Below are positions 11,930 through 23,212 of a stretch of 64,000 bases of DNA, in pieces; position 1 is the stretch's first letter, and each line of letters starts with the position of its first letter. The notes below the pieces were generated by a model. The model searched no databases, was not told where the DNA came from, and saw only the letters and a program-made list of their open reading frames with translations. The DNA is from Lathyrus oleraceus (Eukaryota; Streptophyta; Magnoliopsida; Fabales; Fabaceae): NCBI RefSeq assembly GCF_024323335.1, contig NC_066583.1, forward strand, positions 16,458,665 through 16,522,664. Direction: 5' to 3'. Position numbers and translations under genes: made by a program.

Positions 11930-13020
11930 ACATTAAAAAGCTCATAAAAGAAAAACTGGTGCAAACGAGTGTTTCAGGTAAAAATTCTAAGTTCAAGTCG
12001 GGATGCAGTGATAGGTACTAACTGAGTGAACTAAGGGTATCATGATGACACTAATCCGCAAATACGGACATAAACTTCATTCCTATATTAACCAACCCAT
12101 ATTATCCCACAATACCTAGGCCTGCCTCTTCATCTCTTTTTGTGTCCTTTTAATTCAGGCGCAATCACATTAAGCCCGTTATCCGTACATGCTTCATAGT
12201 AGAGTGGCCTGTTAGTGGTTATGATCTGAGCGTGGGGTTTCTGGCACATAAATATGTGTAAACCCTTTTATTGGACCCAACTATAGTTGTGGGGGATCGG
12301 ATCGTAATCCTCCCTACCGAGTTCAGTGCCAGATACCTCTGAACCAACTAACAGTGGGTAAGTTTTTCTTTTTCTTTTTCTTTTTTTCTTTTTGTAGAAA
12401 TGTTTTACAATTCTTTGATTTAAATGACTTTGTGAGGGTCACCTATACCGGAGTTGCCTTTTTTCTTTCTTTTATTTTTTTGTTTTTCTGGATCATTCAC
12501 TTATTTGCATCGGTCCCCTACATAGAGGATGCGTAGGCCGGAGCTGACTGCTGAGATAAACTACTGAGGACTTATACGGAAATGATGATTAAGGCCATGG
12601 TATATGGGGTTTCGGGAGTGGTTCCTATATTTATGAAGTCTATGGTGCTAAAATAATACTGATGTTTCGCAAAGTTCTCCCAAGTCACCGCATCCTTACT
12701 CAAAACATGTCCTTAAAACCTGAAAACTTTTGGAATAACACTATTTTCTTTTGCAAAAAAAATTTCGGTGGGGCTAAAGGTATGGGGAGGTAGGATTGTA
12801 CTAAAGATCTACTATATTTGGTGACTCGTCAGACTCATGCATTATACTAAAAAGAAAAATAAACGACTAAAAGGAAATAAACTATCTAAAAATAGCAAAG
12901 AAAAAGCGATAAAGGAAAAAAACGAGAAAGGTAATAAAGGAAAAACGATAGAGTCTCCTCCCACACTTAAATCGAACATTAATGTGAAAGCGATAAAGGT
13001 AATAAAGGAAAAGCGATAAA
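11930..13020 (-). other. Athila 1 3' untranslated region
   Basis: About 1.1 kb without a conserved protein. It holds T-rich runs near 12366-12395 and 12464-12490. Near 12953-12990 there is a second polypurine-like word (TTAAGTGTGGGAGGAG on the minus strand) similar to the one at the LTR. GATAAAGG-like short repeats lie at 12905-13020, right next to the CACTA break. Confidence 0.65.
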
Positions 13021-13568
13021 GGAAGAACATTATCATCCGGTAGCATTTCTCTCATAAGGGCCAACAACTCTGTGAAACTTTTATCCGACCATCCATTGCC
13101 CGCCTTTAAGTTGTACAACTTTAATACCGCAGAAAGTCTTGAGAATTTAGTGCAACCTTTGTACAACGGTTTCTCTGCATCGCTTACCATCCTCTCAAAC
13201 ATTTCAGGACAATCATGAAGATCTTCTTCCAGTGCTTCTACAATCTCTTCAACTCGATCACAATCGTATGTTTCCGTGTCTTTGTCGTATGAAGCATAGG
13301 TCGTATTACTTTTTCCACTCGATTCAACATTCTCGTTAATTTTCTCACCATGAAATATCCAACACTGATAACTTTGATCAATTCCATGCCTCAGCAAATG
13401 CGATTTCAATCCATGTGCGTCAACCTTACCAATATAACAACAACGCAAGCAAGGACAATGCATTCGTCTGGGGTTTTCAGCGTGTTGAACAGCATACTTA
13501 ACGAATTCCAAAACCCCACTCTCGTACTCTTTGGTCATTCGATCGGCACAGATCCATGTTTTATCCAT
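13021..13568 (-). pseudogene. CACTA transposase N-terminal fragment (Transpos_assoc domain)
   Basis: ATG at 13568 opens MDKTWICADRMTKEYESG, a typical start of the plant transposase-associated domain that precedes the Transposase_21 catalytic region. It contains a Cys/His cluster (HCPCLRC, then HLLRHGI and a following Cys/Trp region) like a zinc-binding module. Conserved sequence runs to the words MLPDDNVLP and then breaks at about 13021, where relatives continue into the catalytic domain. So the catalytic part is lost and the fragment cannot transpose by itself. It is about 180 codons long against several hundred for an intact protein. Confidence 0.85.
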
Positions 13569-14600
13569 GGTTTTCCTACTTATTAAAGTAAACAATAAAT
13601 CCAGACGAAAATACATAACTAAGGTAGTATCATGCATTATCAGATAGGTTCGGGAAATCAAGATTTTATGCAAAATCTAGCTCGGGAAATAAAATTGTAA
13701 ATCATGGAATCGTAACACTAATCATGGTGTCTTATCTAGCTCGGACTGCATCACCACCAAACTAGACCGCATTGCAGCCACAGCAGACCGCATCACCGCC
13801 ACAACAAGCAAAAAAAGTTCTATTCCTTTTCATTTTGAAAAAATAGTAGACTAAAATTTCAGAGAATGCTGTCTTATCTTTGAAGATTGCAAAATTTTGA
13901 AACCGTGACACTATCCACAACATGCTTTTATACAAATTACCTTTACTTGTTCATTAATCCTGGGGGAAACTTCTAGCTATTTATGTTCCAACAATCCTTA
14001 TTCAACACTCTTATAACATCATCAAATTTCCATCATTAATCTGCCAATTTCAAATGTCTAAACTATTCAACAAGCCAGAATTAGTTTGAATATGATATCT
14101 AGTGTTATAAATAAATAAACACTACTCAAATTTCATAAGAACAAAATTCTCCAGAATTTAAGAACAAGAACAACACTCTTAAGCTTCTCAAGAACAACAT
14201 TCTCTTATAAATATTCACACTACTTTATTCGAATTTAAGAACAACAACAACATATAGCAATTAATCAGCCATTGTAGACAAGCTTGTAGAATAGTTTAGG
14301 GTTTGAGAAGAAAAAATCAATTACAAACAATTTAGGGTTTGAGAAAGAGACTTACCGAGGTGTGGTTATGGAAGGTTACAGTGAGAAATACGTGAGCACC
14401 GCCGGTACAGTGAGAAGGAAGGGTTTGTTTCGCTGCCGGTATAGTGAGAAGAAAGGGTTTGTTTTGCCGCCGAGAGTGAGAAGAAAGGATTTGTTTTGCC
14501 GCCGAGAGTGAGAAGGTAGGGTTAGTGTAGCAGGGAGAAAAGAACGTTAACAGAGAGCGAAAACAACAGAGAGCGAAAATTGAAATGGAGTCTGAAATAT
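13569..14600 (-). other. CACTA 5' untranslated part with a likely intron
   Basis: There is no protein here. On the minus strand a good splice donor, CTCG then GTAAGT, lies at about 14355, downstream of a purine-rich leader (GAGAGTGAGAAG repeated at 14395-14520). An intron from there to just before 13568 is possible, which is common for a CACTA first exon. The acceptor was not identified with confidence. Confidence 0.45.
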
Positions 14601-14609
14601 TATTTCAAT

Positions 14610-14987
14610 TAGACCTTAGACAGCGCTTTTGTGGAAAGCGCTTTCTAAGGTATGCCTTAGACAGCGCTTTCCAAAAGCGCTTTCTAAACCCCCCCTTAGA
14701 CAGCGCTTTTGGTTTTAATTTTTTTTTTAATTTAAAGACTTTAGACAGCGCTTTATCAAAAGCGCTGACTAAGGTCTATATTAAAAAATGCTTTCTAAAA
14801 GCGCTGTCTAAGGGGGGGTCTTAGACAGCGCTTTTAGAAAGCGCTGTCTAAGACCCCCCCTTAGACAGCGCTTTCATTATGTTTTTGGGACATTTTCCGT
14901 GTTTCATTTTTAATTTAACCTTAGACAGCGCTTTCTTTTAAAAGCGCTGTCTAAGATGCGCTGTTAAAATTCATTTTTGGCGTAGTG
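14610..14987. repeat. CACTA subterminal repeats and terminal inverted repeat
   Basis: About ten copies, in both orientations, of TTAGACAGCGCTTT or its complement between 14610 and 14965. Several are arranged as hairpins, for example near 14820-14852 where TTAGACAGCGC faces GCGCTGTCTAA across a short spacer. In CACTA elements such repeats bind the transposase. The terminal sequence ends with GTAGTG on the plus strand at 14987. Confidence 0.88.
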
Positions 14988-15036
14988 ATTGTCCCCAATG
15001 TTTCAAAATAAGATAAGGGAAGAGTTACCTGACAAC

Positions 15037-16494
15037 CTATTGCTGACCACTAGTGCCCTCGCCATCCTGAGGTGGACGACGGGATCGGGTACGACGACGG
15101 TCTCTCTGATCCATCCTCGCCTGCAGGGCATCCTGAGCGGTCCTCACATCTCGAAGGTTACCCATAATGGAACCTTGAGTGGCTTCAATGAGTTCCATGT
15201 GTCTCTGGTGGTAGCGTTGCTAACGGGATTGTGAATCTGTGATCGTTTGCCGGGTTTGTAGAACAGTGTCGTAGGACCTGTCTGTCCTCCGCTGCGACTC
15301 TTGCATGAAGCTCATGTTATCCGCCATTTGCTGCTGGATGGTAGAGAGTAGGTCGTCACGGCTCTGCTCTTTAGCCATGTGGTCACGCCACATCTCCTCT
15401 GTAATATAGAAGCCATGAGTGGTACCTGCAGAAGAAGAAGATGGTGCGGTGTGTGGTGGTGAAGGATGATGGGGGGACACATGGGGTACGGGAGATCTCT
15501 CTCTCCGATCATATTCATCAGCAGTGTCATGTCCCGCCTCATCAGGAATGTTAGGAGGAAGAGGACCCAAAACAGGTGGAGCATCTAAAATGTAGGTCTA
15601 ATTCCTTTCATCTCGTACGTCTGTACGTCTAGTGCACGGCAAAACAACAGATGGGATGGCTACACCATGAACCATAAGCATATAGCCTCTTTCTCTCCTC
15701 GAACGACACAATTTCATGTCTCTTAGAAATTTTAGGTTAATTGTGCGAGGAGGTAAGGGGTCTAGGGTAGCCATCTCATTGTTCAGGTTAAGCGCCCGAG
15801 CAATAGATGCAATCAATCCACCAAAAGAAATCGGTCCCGCTTTATTCAAAGTTAAATTCATATGAGCAAGCATGAACATAACCGAATTAATACGTTTACC
15901 TGTGCGGCTTCCTTGTAAAAATAGAAGCTCTCTAGCATTAACCTTATTTGGATTCTCCCGACCAAAAATAGTGCATGCCAACAGATATCTAAAAACTCTG
16001 ATGGTCGGGTTATGGATAGTTGAGGCAAGAACTCCTTCAAAAGACTTTATGGAAGTGTTTGATAAATGCTCCCAAAATGAAAATACCTCAACAGACCATT
16101 CGGAATCCAAAGGGGCCTCACAAATAGCACCGTCCCCATGAGGGATTCCTAACAAGCTGGCTAGTTCGTCGGTACTGAATTCGTATTCAACAGCAAACAT
16201 TCTAAATCTGACAGTACCAACTGTGCTAGTAGTGTTAGGGTTGACAATATAAATTAAGGAACTCAAAAATTCAATTGTCAACAGCTCATAGGTAGGTTCT
16301 TTGTTGATAAAGAAATTATGCAAACCTAAATTATCTAATAAATGAAATATGCTATGATAGATACCTAAAGTGTAGAGACAGTTTTCGTCAACATACCTTG
16401 TCGGGAGGATTTCCCGATTTTGCAACCGTTCGATGATTTTTCTTTGTCTATCCCCTGGTTTCCCTCCTCGAAGAATGAATCCGTTAAACTCCAT
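15037..16494 (-). pseudogene. ATHILA ORF-1-like protein, copy 2, with two stops
   Basis: ORF-1-like proteins lie downstream of pol in Athila elements; their function is unknown and they are sometimes called envelope-like. ATG at 16494 (MEFNGFIL) is preferred over the frame's earlier start at 16776, which reads through palindromic sequence. Conserved words: ILPTRYVDENCLYTLGI, LLTIEFLSSL, EYEFSTDELASLLGIP, IHNPTIRVFRYLLACTIFGR. The frame carries TAG at 15598-15600 and at 15220-15222 but continues without frameshift through a Pro/His-rich, then Gln/Arg-rich tail to TAG at 15037. It aligns with copy 1 by eye but is clearly divergent. Confidence 0.8.
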
Positions 16495-16740
16495 TTGGAA
16501 GCTCTTGAAAAGTGATGAAGAAGATGAAGTGGAATGTGAAAAGGTTGAATTTTTATGAAATCCGACGGATGAAAATGAAAATGGAAATCGGAATAATGAT
16601 TTGTATGATGTGGTAATTAGACAAGTATGAGCTTTTTGTGGGTTCAAGGATGTTTTTCCAAGGTGAAAAAATGGGTTTGGAAGGTTGTAAGGTGTAAAAA
16701 TGGTGAAGAAAGGGGTTCTGCCCCGACCTTTTACAGACGC

Positions 16741-16780
16741 TGTGGCGGGCGCCACAGGGTCTATGGCGGGCGCCATAAGG
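16741..16780. repeat. Two palindromes between the ORF-1 copies
   Basis: GTGGCG-GG-CGCCAC and ATGGCG-GG-CGCCAT in a row, about 250-290 bp upstream of the copy 2 ATG. They have the same arms as the palindromes upstream of the TATA box in the LTRs, with a different two-base centre. Confidence 0.9.
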
Positions 16781-16951
16781 CAAAATCTGGCTGGGCCGGA
16801 TTTTGGTCCTTTGGCTTGGGCTTCTCTTGTCTTTTGGCTTTGAGGGGTCCGGATAGCATTTGTTTTGTGATTTTCCTAGCATCATTGACTTGCATAATTT
16901 TATAAAAGTAAAAACAAAAAATAAAAATAAAACTGAAACAAAAATTAACTA

Positions 16952-18379
16952 CTAGACTAATAAATGAATAAATAACTGAAAAATAAAAATGCAAATAAAA
17001 CGAAAAATAAGACATATATAGATAAAAATAGAAATATTGATGTATAGATGTAGTTTATATAATATTTCAAATGCGATAATATAAGATGAGTTATGTAAAA
17101 ATGAGAAAAATATAAAAAAGAGGTAAAATAAGATGAAATGGTGAGATCGTAGAGTAGGGATGTCATCTTCCTGAGTGGATCCACGGAGCGTGGCTACTTC
17201 TTGCCTGAGCTCTGCGATCTCCTGATATAGACAGTCGGCTTCTGTAGCATGGGTGAGATCAGACACTCCCATCTGTAAAGTGAGGTCATCCACCTCTTGT
17301 CTAAGCTCTGCGATCTCTCTACGACACTCAGCAATCTGAGTGCGGATGTCGGGGGTCTGCAATGAAAGATTATTAGAGAAAACAGTGATCCTGGGAGATG
17401 GTGGTGTAGGTGTGTATTAAGCAATGGGTGGTGATCTCGGCTCCTTGACGGTCTCTCCCTGGCCCTCCAGAGCATAACTCCAATTCACTGGATCATGCAC
17501 ACTGGTCATCATAGGATCTGGCAGTGTGAAATAATGGATAGCCTCGCTGTCGACTAGCAGTCGGAACTGACATGGGTGGAAAGAGGCTCTCCTCATCAAC
17601 CCTCTGGTCAAACAGAAGTCGATGTCCATGGTAGTGTACCCACATTAGATCCGGAGATGTAACAGCTTGCGAGACAGACCTAAAGCGACAGCAATCTGCG
17701 TGATGATCACGCCCACATGGATAACTCCTTCGGTAGATCTGAAGATACCACTGAGACTGTATAATAAAAAGTTCCCACATGCTACTGGGCGAGACTGGGA
17801 TGCACAAAATAATAGGAAGATCTCCTCTTCACTCAGTAGTGTCTCTGCATCTGGTCTTCCCAAGAAGGAATGTGCTAATATCATCTGAAAGTATCTGAAG
17901 GCGGGGTTATGTATAACATGAGACAGCTGTGTAGATGGATCCTGGCTTCCGCCACCTGATATATCACTCCAAAACTTCTCAACCTCCTTACCTAGAAAAT
18001 ATCCCATAGGTGTCTCCGGGATAGTATCAGGAGTGGTTTGGAAGCCCAAAAGGTCGCCGAACTCTTTCTGGCTGAAAGAGTACTCAACTCTAAAAATCCT
18101 GAAAGCAGCATACCCATCTGGTCCAGAGTATGGGTCATAGTCGAATGAACTCAGGAACTCCAATGTCAGGTTCCTGTAGGTGTTACTCAAGTCATCAGCA
18201 AACTCGTCCCAGTGAAGCTGGTGGCTAAGGAATCGGATACTCGGCTCGATACCCAGTGCCTCCATACAGTGCTGATCAGGATAACGTGTGGGTGCCATAG
18301 GGCACTGATACAGAGCGATGTAGCGCTCTCTCTGAGCATCATCTCTATAGGCCACGTGCATGTCATCGAAATTCTGCAT
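16952..18379 (-). pseudogene. ATHILA ORF-1-like protein, copy 1, with two stops
   Basis: The first frame after pol. ATG at 18379 (MQNFDDMHVAY) follows a pyrimidine-rich stretch ending in TTTACAG, a plausible splice acceptor. Conserved words: PTRYPDQHCMEALGI, YRNLTLEFLSSFDYDP, EYSFSQKEFGDLLGF, VIHNPAFRYFQMILAHSFLGR. In-frame stops are TAA at 17645-17647 and TAA at 17417-17419; the same frame then runs through a coiled coil (repeats of IAELRQEV near 17215-17330) into a very hydrophobic A/T-rich tail to 16952. The tail may be untranslated sequence read by chance. It resembles Pfam's ATHILA ORF-1 family by memory. Confidence 0.8.
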
Positions 18380-18508
18380 CCTGTAAAGGTTAAGAAAGTG
18401 ATCCTGAAAGTGCAAACCAGTCAAATTTTAGTCTCAATGCAAAATATGATAAAATAAAATAAAAATTAAATTAAATTAATGTGAAAAAGTAAAATGAAAG
18501 AAAAACCA

Positions 18509-18553
18509 TGGGTTGCCTCCCACGCAGTGCTTGTTTAACGTTATTAGCTTGAC
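18509..18553 (-). other. Conserved box after Athila pol
   Basis: Minus strand: AGCTAATAACGTTA, a short spacer, then TGGGAGGCAACCCA. The last word can fold (TGGG with CCCA) and TAACGTTA is a palindrome. I recall closely similar wording just after pol in many plant Athila-type elements, where its job is not known. It lies between the pol stop and ORF-1 copy 1, a spot where a splice or packaging signal would be expected. Confidence 0.6.
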
Positions 18554-18562
18554 GATTAGAAT

Positions 18563-21500
18563 TTATACACCTGTAGTAGTAGGAATCGGTGGATCAATCA
18601 GAGTGTGGCTTGAGTAGTATGTTGGAATGTCTCCTCCTTCGTAGAGCTTCAGTCTTTGTCCATTTACAACGAATGGACTACAGGTATCGCTCTTGATTTC
18701 CATGGCTCCGGATCTCAGAATTTTGGATACTTCGAAAGGACCAGTCCATCTTGAACGTAGCTTTCCAGGGAAGAGTCGTAACCTAGAGTTGAAAAGGAGA
18801 ACTGGATCGCCTACATTGAAGTTTTTCTTTATTATTCTTTTGTCGTGATAAGCTTTTGTCCTCTCTTTATATATTTTTGCATTCTCGTAGGCAGATTGCC
18901 TAAGTTCTTCTAATTTATGAATGTCTAGGGTACGCTTTTCTCCAGCGGCTAGGTAGTCTAAATTCAAAGTTTTAATGGCCCAATAGGCCTTATGCTCTAA
19001 TTCGAAAGGTAAGTGACAGGATTTTCCATAAACTAGTTGGTAAGGAGTAGTTCCTATAGGGGTTTTGAAAGCGGTTCTATAGGCCCATAATGCTTCTTGA
19101 AGCTTCTGAGACCAGTCTCTCCTATTAATAGAAACAGTTTTCTCTAGGATTTGTTTTATCTCCCTATTAGATACTTCTACTTGGCCACTAGTCTGTGGGT
19201 GGTATGGTGTTGCTACTCTATGCCTAACTCTATATTTTCTTAAAAGTTTGTCAAATATTCTCGATATAAAGTGTGATTCTCCATCGCTTATGACTAAACA
19301 TGGTGTTCCAAATCTAGGGAATATATAGCTTTTAAATAGTTTGATTACTACCCTAGTGTCGTTTGTGGGTGCAGCTATAGCTTCAATCCACTTAGACACA
19401 TAGTCTACAGCTACTAAGATATACCTGTTTCCTAAGGATGGTGGGAAAGGTCCCATGAAATCTATACCCCATACGTCAAAGAGTTCTACTTCCTGAATGT
19501 TTCTTAGAGGCATTTCATCACGCCTTGAAATGTTTCCAGTGCGTTGGCATCTATCACATTTGACAATGCAAGCATAGACATCTCGCCACATGGTAGGCCA
19601 GAATAGGCCAACTTGAAGAATCTTGGCGTATGTCTTAGAGGTGCTCGCATGTCCACCATAAGGTGCAGAATGACAGTGCTTGATAATATTATTTACCTCT
19701 TCTTCTGGAACACAACGGAAAAAAATGCCATCTTTACCCCTTTTGAAAAGGAGCGGTTCGTCCCAATAGAAGTTTCTCACATCGTGGAAGAATTTCTTCT
19801 TGTGGTGGTAGTCAAGATCAAGGGGTACTATATTAGCAGCTAGGTAATTAACGAGATCTACGTACCAGGGTACATTACTTATTGCTAAGGAATTTTGGGG
19901 GTGCTCATAAAGGTCTAGGTTATTATCTTCAATGGTTTCTACTCTAGCGATCAGTCTATCATAGGCGAAATCATCACTTATGGGTACTAGTTCAGGTTTC
20001 AGATGTTCTAGCCTAGAAAGGTGATCGGCTATTACATTTTCAGTGCCTTTTTTATCTCTTATGTCTAAATCAAACTCTTGTAGTAATAGAATCCATCGGA
20101 GTAACCTAGGCTTGGCATCCTTTTTACTTAATAGGTAATGAATGGCAGCATGATCGGTGTAAACTATAATTTTTGCTCCTACTAGATAAGATCTAAATTT
20201 GTCTATAGCGAAAACTACAGCGAGTAATTCTTTTTCGGTTGTTGTGTAGTTAAGTTGGGCAGCATCTAGGGTTCTACTGGCATAATAAATGGCATGTAAT
20301 TTTTTATCTTTCCTTTGTCCTAGAACGGCTCCAACTGCATAATCACTAGCATCGCACATTATCTCAAAAGGTTCCGACCAATCAGGTGGTTTCATAATGG
20401 GTGCAGATACTAATGCTTGCTTTAAAAGATTAAATGCGTCATTACATTTTTCATCAAAAATGAAATCAGCATCTTTCATTAAAAGTCCAGTTAAAGGTTT
20501 GGTTATTTTGGAGAAGTCCTTAATAAAACACCGGTAGAATCCAACGTGTCCAAGAAAGCTTCGGACATCTCTGATAGTTTTTGGTGGTTTTAGGTTTTCT
20601 ATAACTTCTATTTTAACTTTATCTACCTCTATACCTTTTTCGGAAACTATATGTCCTAAAACTATTCCTTCGGTTACCATGAAATGACATTTTTCCCAGT
20701 TTAGCACGAGGTTCACCTCCACGCATCTCTCCAGGATTTTCTCAAGGATAGCAAGACAATTGTGGAAATCAAATCCACAAACCGAGAAATCATCCATAAA
20801 CACTTCCATGATGCCATCTAGGTAATCTGCGAAGATTGACATCATGCAATGTTGGTAAGTAGATGGGGTATTACAGAGGCCGAACGACATTTGTCTGTAG
20901 GCAAAAGTTCCATAAGGGCATGCAAAGGTAGTTTTTTCTTGATCTTCGGGGTGGATAGGTATTTGGAAGAATCCAGAGTATCCATCTAGATAACAGAAGT
21001 AAGAGTGTCTGGCTAGACGCTCCAACATTTGGTCTATAAATGGTAAAGGGAAATGATCCTTCCTAGTTGCTTTATTTAATTTTCTATAATCTATACACAT
21101 CCGCCATCCTCCTTCTAAACGTTTTGCTACATGTTCGCCTTTATCGTTTTGCACGACTGTGATGCCTCCCTTTTTAGGTACTACATGCACAGGGCTCACC
21201 CACTTACTATCCGAGATCTGATAGATTATACCTGCCTCAAGTAACTTAAGAACTTCCTTTTTAACAACATCACTCATTATAGGGTTTATTCTTTTCTGAT
21301 GTTCCCTAGAGGGTTTTGAATCTTCTTCGAGCGAAATCCGATGCATGCATACGGATGGGCTTATACCTTTCAGGTCAGAGATATTATATCCTAAGGCTGA
21401 GGGATATCTTCGTAAAACGTCTAAAAGTTGGTTCGTTTCCTCTAGGCTCAAGGTAGCACTGACTATAACTGGACGGTTCATCTTTTCGTCGAGGAACTCA

Positions 21501-23212
21501 TATCTCAGGTTCTTAGGCAGTTCCTTAAGTTCTAAGGTTGGTTTCTTAGGGCATGGCATAGGGTCTGGAGTAAGGGATAAACATTTGTAAAGGTTATCAT
21601 CGATGTAGGGTTTCTTAAAGTCATCATCTTCCCTTATGAGAGTTGATGGTAACTTGATTGTTTTTATAATTTCTTTTTGTTCTAATTCTCTAACACATTC
21701 ATCAATGATATCTAAGGCATAACACGAGTCTCCCATCACAGGTGCCATAAGAAATTTCGAAAGTATAAATTCTATTTTCTCGTCACCTACCTCAAATGTC
21801 AACTTTCCTTTCTTGACATCTATTATGGCTCCTGCAGTCCATAAGAATGGTCTACCTAGAAGGATTGGTATATCATTGTCCTCTTTGATGTTCATGACAA
21901 CAAAATCTGTAGGGATAAATAACTGACCTATCCTAACAGGAACATCTTCTAAAATGCCTATCGGATACTTAACAGATCTATCCGCTAACTGAAGTGACAT
22001 CTTAGTGGGTTGTAATTCTCCTAAGTTTAACCTCTCACAAACTGCTAAAGGCATTAGGCTCACACTAGCTCCTAAGTCTAGAAAAGCTTTTTCGATGACA
22101 TGATTACCGAAAAGACAAGGAATGGAGAAATTTCCAGGATCTTTATCTTTATTTGCTAATTTGTCCTCGGAAATAGCATTACATTCCAAAGGCTTCGGAT
22201 CGTCAAGTCTACGTTTGTTGGTAAGGATGTCTTTGAGAAACTTTGCATAAGAAGGTATTTGGGTGATGGCTTCTGTGAAAGGGATTTCTACATGAAGTTT
22301 TTCTATGACTTTAATAAATTTTTGATACTGTTTATTGATCTGGGTTTGTTTGAGTCTTTGCGGATATGGTATAGGTGGTTTATATGGTGGGGGTGGTACG
22401 TAAGTTTTATCTTTAGGTTCTTCTCCTTTTTCTCGACCTTCCTGGTTTTCAGATTCCTCTGGTTCCTTTACTTCGTCCGTGGGTTTGGTACATTCCTTAG
22501 AAGTTTTGGGTTCACTCAATCTAGGGTTTGGTGGCTCATCATAAGCGTTCCCACTTCGTAGGATAATGGCATTGGCTTGTCCTCTCGGATTTTGTTGAGG
22601 ATGTCCAGGGAATTGTCCTCCAGGTGTAATCTGAGGGGCTTGGTTTAAAGCTACCTGAGAGATCTGGGTTTCAAGCATCTTGGTATGAGTAACTATTTGG
22701 TCAACCTTGGTTCCTAACTGAGTAATCAATTCGTTAACATGAATGTTTTGGTTCATGAACTCCTTGTTTTGTTGGGTTTGAGCGGTGATAAAATTTTCCA
22801 TAATTTTCTCAAGGCTCGGCTTTGGTGGCACATGTTGCATAGGTTGATTTGATCTAGGGGCTTGATAACTAGGTCTCGGAGGTGCATTATTTTGGATAGG
22901 GGTATTGTTTTTATAGGAGAAGTTCGGGTGATTCCTCCATCCAGGGTTATAGGTATTCGAGTATGGGTTCCCTTGGGTGTAGTTCACTTGCTCAGAGTGG
23001 GTTTCGTTTAATAGACTGCATTCTGTAGATTGGTGTCCTTTGGTTCCACATATCTCACAATCCGATGAAACTGCTGCTATAGTATTTGGGTTTATGCACA
23101 TATGCTCGACCTTAAGGGCTAATGCGTCCAATTTAGCTTGCATCATGTCTATAGAGCTTAGTTCTTGCACTCCTCCTTGGGCTTCCTTCTTCTCAACTGT
23201 CGCTCGTTCGAC
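18563..23212 (-). CDS. pol: Athila Pol polyprotein (protease, RT, RNase H, integrase), intact
   Basis: It is open without interruption from just after the gag UGA to TAG/TAA-free residue 1535 (numbering from 23170). Zinc knuckle C38-C41-H46-C51; aspartic protease with D365 in [11 protein letters not shown]; reverse transcriptase about 640-800 with YLDG (D729) and FMDD (D793, D794); RNase H about 935-1050 with MCDAS (D940) and YTDH (D1006); integrase with H1167, H1174, C1205, C1208 and a DD35E triad D1237, D1296, E1332; a GPF-type C-terminal module near 1477. It has no ATG at its start, so it is presumably made as a fusion with Gag in the same frame. All key catalytic residues are present; whether the product is active is not known. 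Confidence 0.95.
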   Translation of the reverse strand, partial: VERATVEKKEAQGGVQELSSIDMMQAKLDALALKVEHMCINPNTIAAVSSDCEICGTKGHQSTECSLLNETHSEQVNYTQGNPYSNTYNPGWRNHPNFSYKNNTPIQNNAPPRPSYQAPRSNQPMQHVPPKPSLEKIMENFITAQTQQNKEFMNQNIHVNELITQLGTKVDQIVTHTKMLETQISQVALNQAPQITPGGQFPGHPQQNPRGQANAIILRSGNAYDEPPNPRLSEPKTSKECTKPTDEVKEPEESENQEGREKGEEPKDKTYVPPPPYKPPIPYPQRLKQTQINKQYQKFIKVIEKLHVEIPFTEAITQIPSYAKFLKDILTNKRRLDDPKPLECNAISEDKLANKDKDPGNFSIPCLFGNHVIEKAFLDLGASVSLMPLAVCERLNLGELQPTKMSLQLADRSVKYPIGILEDVPVRIGQLFIPTDFVVMNIKEDNDIPILLGRPFLWTAGAIIDVKKGKLTFEVGDEKIEFILSKFLMAPVMGDSCYALDIIDECVRELEQKEIIKTIKLPSTLIREDDDFKKPYIDDNLYKCLSLTPDPMPCPKKPTLELKELPKNLRYEFLDEKMNRPVIVSATLSLEETNQLLDVLRRYPSALGYNISDLKGISPSVCMHRISLEEDSKPSREHQKRINPIMSDVVKKEVLKLLEAGIIYQISDSKWVSPVHVVPKKGGITVVQNDKGEHVAKRLEGGWRMCIDYRKLNKATRKDHFPLPFIDQMLERLARHSYFCYLDGYSGFFQIPIHPEDQEKTTFACPYGTFAYRQMSFGLCNTPSTYQHCMMSIFADYLDGIMEVFMDDFSVCGFDFHNCLAILEKILERCVEVNLVLNWEKCHFMVTEGIVLGHIVSEKGIEVDKVKIEVIENLKPPKTIRDVRSFLGHVGFYRCFIKDFSKITKPLTGLLMKDADFIFDEKCNDAFNLLKQALVSAPIMKPPDWSEPFEIMCDASDYAVGAVLGQRKDKKLHAIYYASRTLDAAQLNYTTTEKELLAVVFAIDKFRSYLVGAKIIVYTDHAAIHYLLSKKDAKPRLLRWILLLQEFDLDIRDKKGTENVIADHLSRLEHLKPELVPISDDFAYDRLIARVETIEDNNLDLYEHPQNSLAISNVPWYVDLVNYLAANIVPLDLDYHHKKKFFHDVRNFYWDEPLLFKRGKDGIFFRCVPEEEVNNIIKHCHSAPYGGHASTSKTYAKILQVGLFWPTMWRDVYACIVKCDRCQRTGNISRRDEMPLRNIQEVELFDVWGIDFMGPFPPSLGNRYILVAVDYVSKWIEAIAAPTNDTRVVIKLFKSYIFPRFGTPCLVISDGESHFISRIFDKLLRKYRVRHRVATPYHPQTSGQVEVSNREIKQILEKTVSINRRDWSQKLQEALWAYRTAFKTPIGTTPYQLVYGKSCHLPFELEHKAYWAIKTLNLDYLAAGEKRTLDIHKLEELRQSAYENAKIYKERTKAYHDKRIIKKNFNVGDPVLLFNSRLRLFPGKLRSRWTGPFEVSKILRSGAMEIKSDTCSPFVVNGQRLKLYEGGDIPTYYSSHTLIDPPIPTTTGV

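Larger units (their letters stand above)
13021..14987 (-). mobile_element. CACTA (En/Spm) transposon, 5' end only, inside Athila
   Basis: The right end is complete: read on the minus strand it starts CACTACGCC at 14987, followed by many subterminal copies of TTAGACAGCGC. Inside lies a transposase N-terminal exon. The left end is missing: no second CACTA terminus is found before 13021, where the coding sequence stops matching and Athila 3' sequence begins. So it was truncated by deletion after insertion. 'att' at 14988-14990 is the candidate 3-bp target site; the partner cannot be checked. Confidence 0.85.

Noticed and set aside
12842..13036. Continuation of the CACTA transposase frame into a Phe/Leu-rich tail
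   Set aside because: Similarity to transposase ends after NVLP at about 13021; the tail is Athila 3' sequence read through by chance.
14585..14824. Plus-strand frame with repeated ALDSAF words
   Set aside because: It translates the subterminal repeats of the CACTA element; no independent gene evidence.
22259..22561. Hydrophobic 100-codon frame on the plus strand
   Set aside because: It is antisense to the conserved Pol reading frame, which has clear domain motifs.
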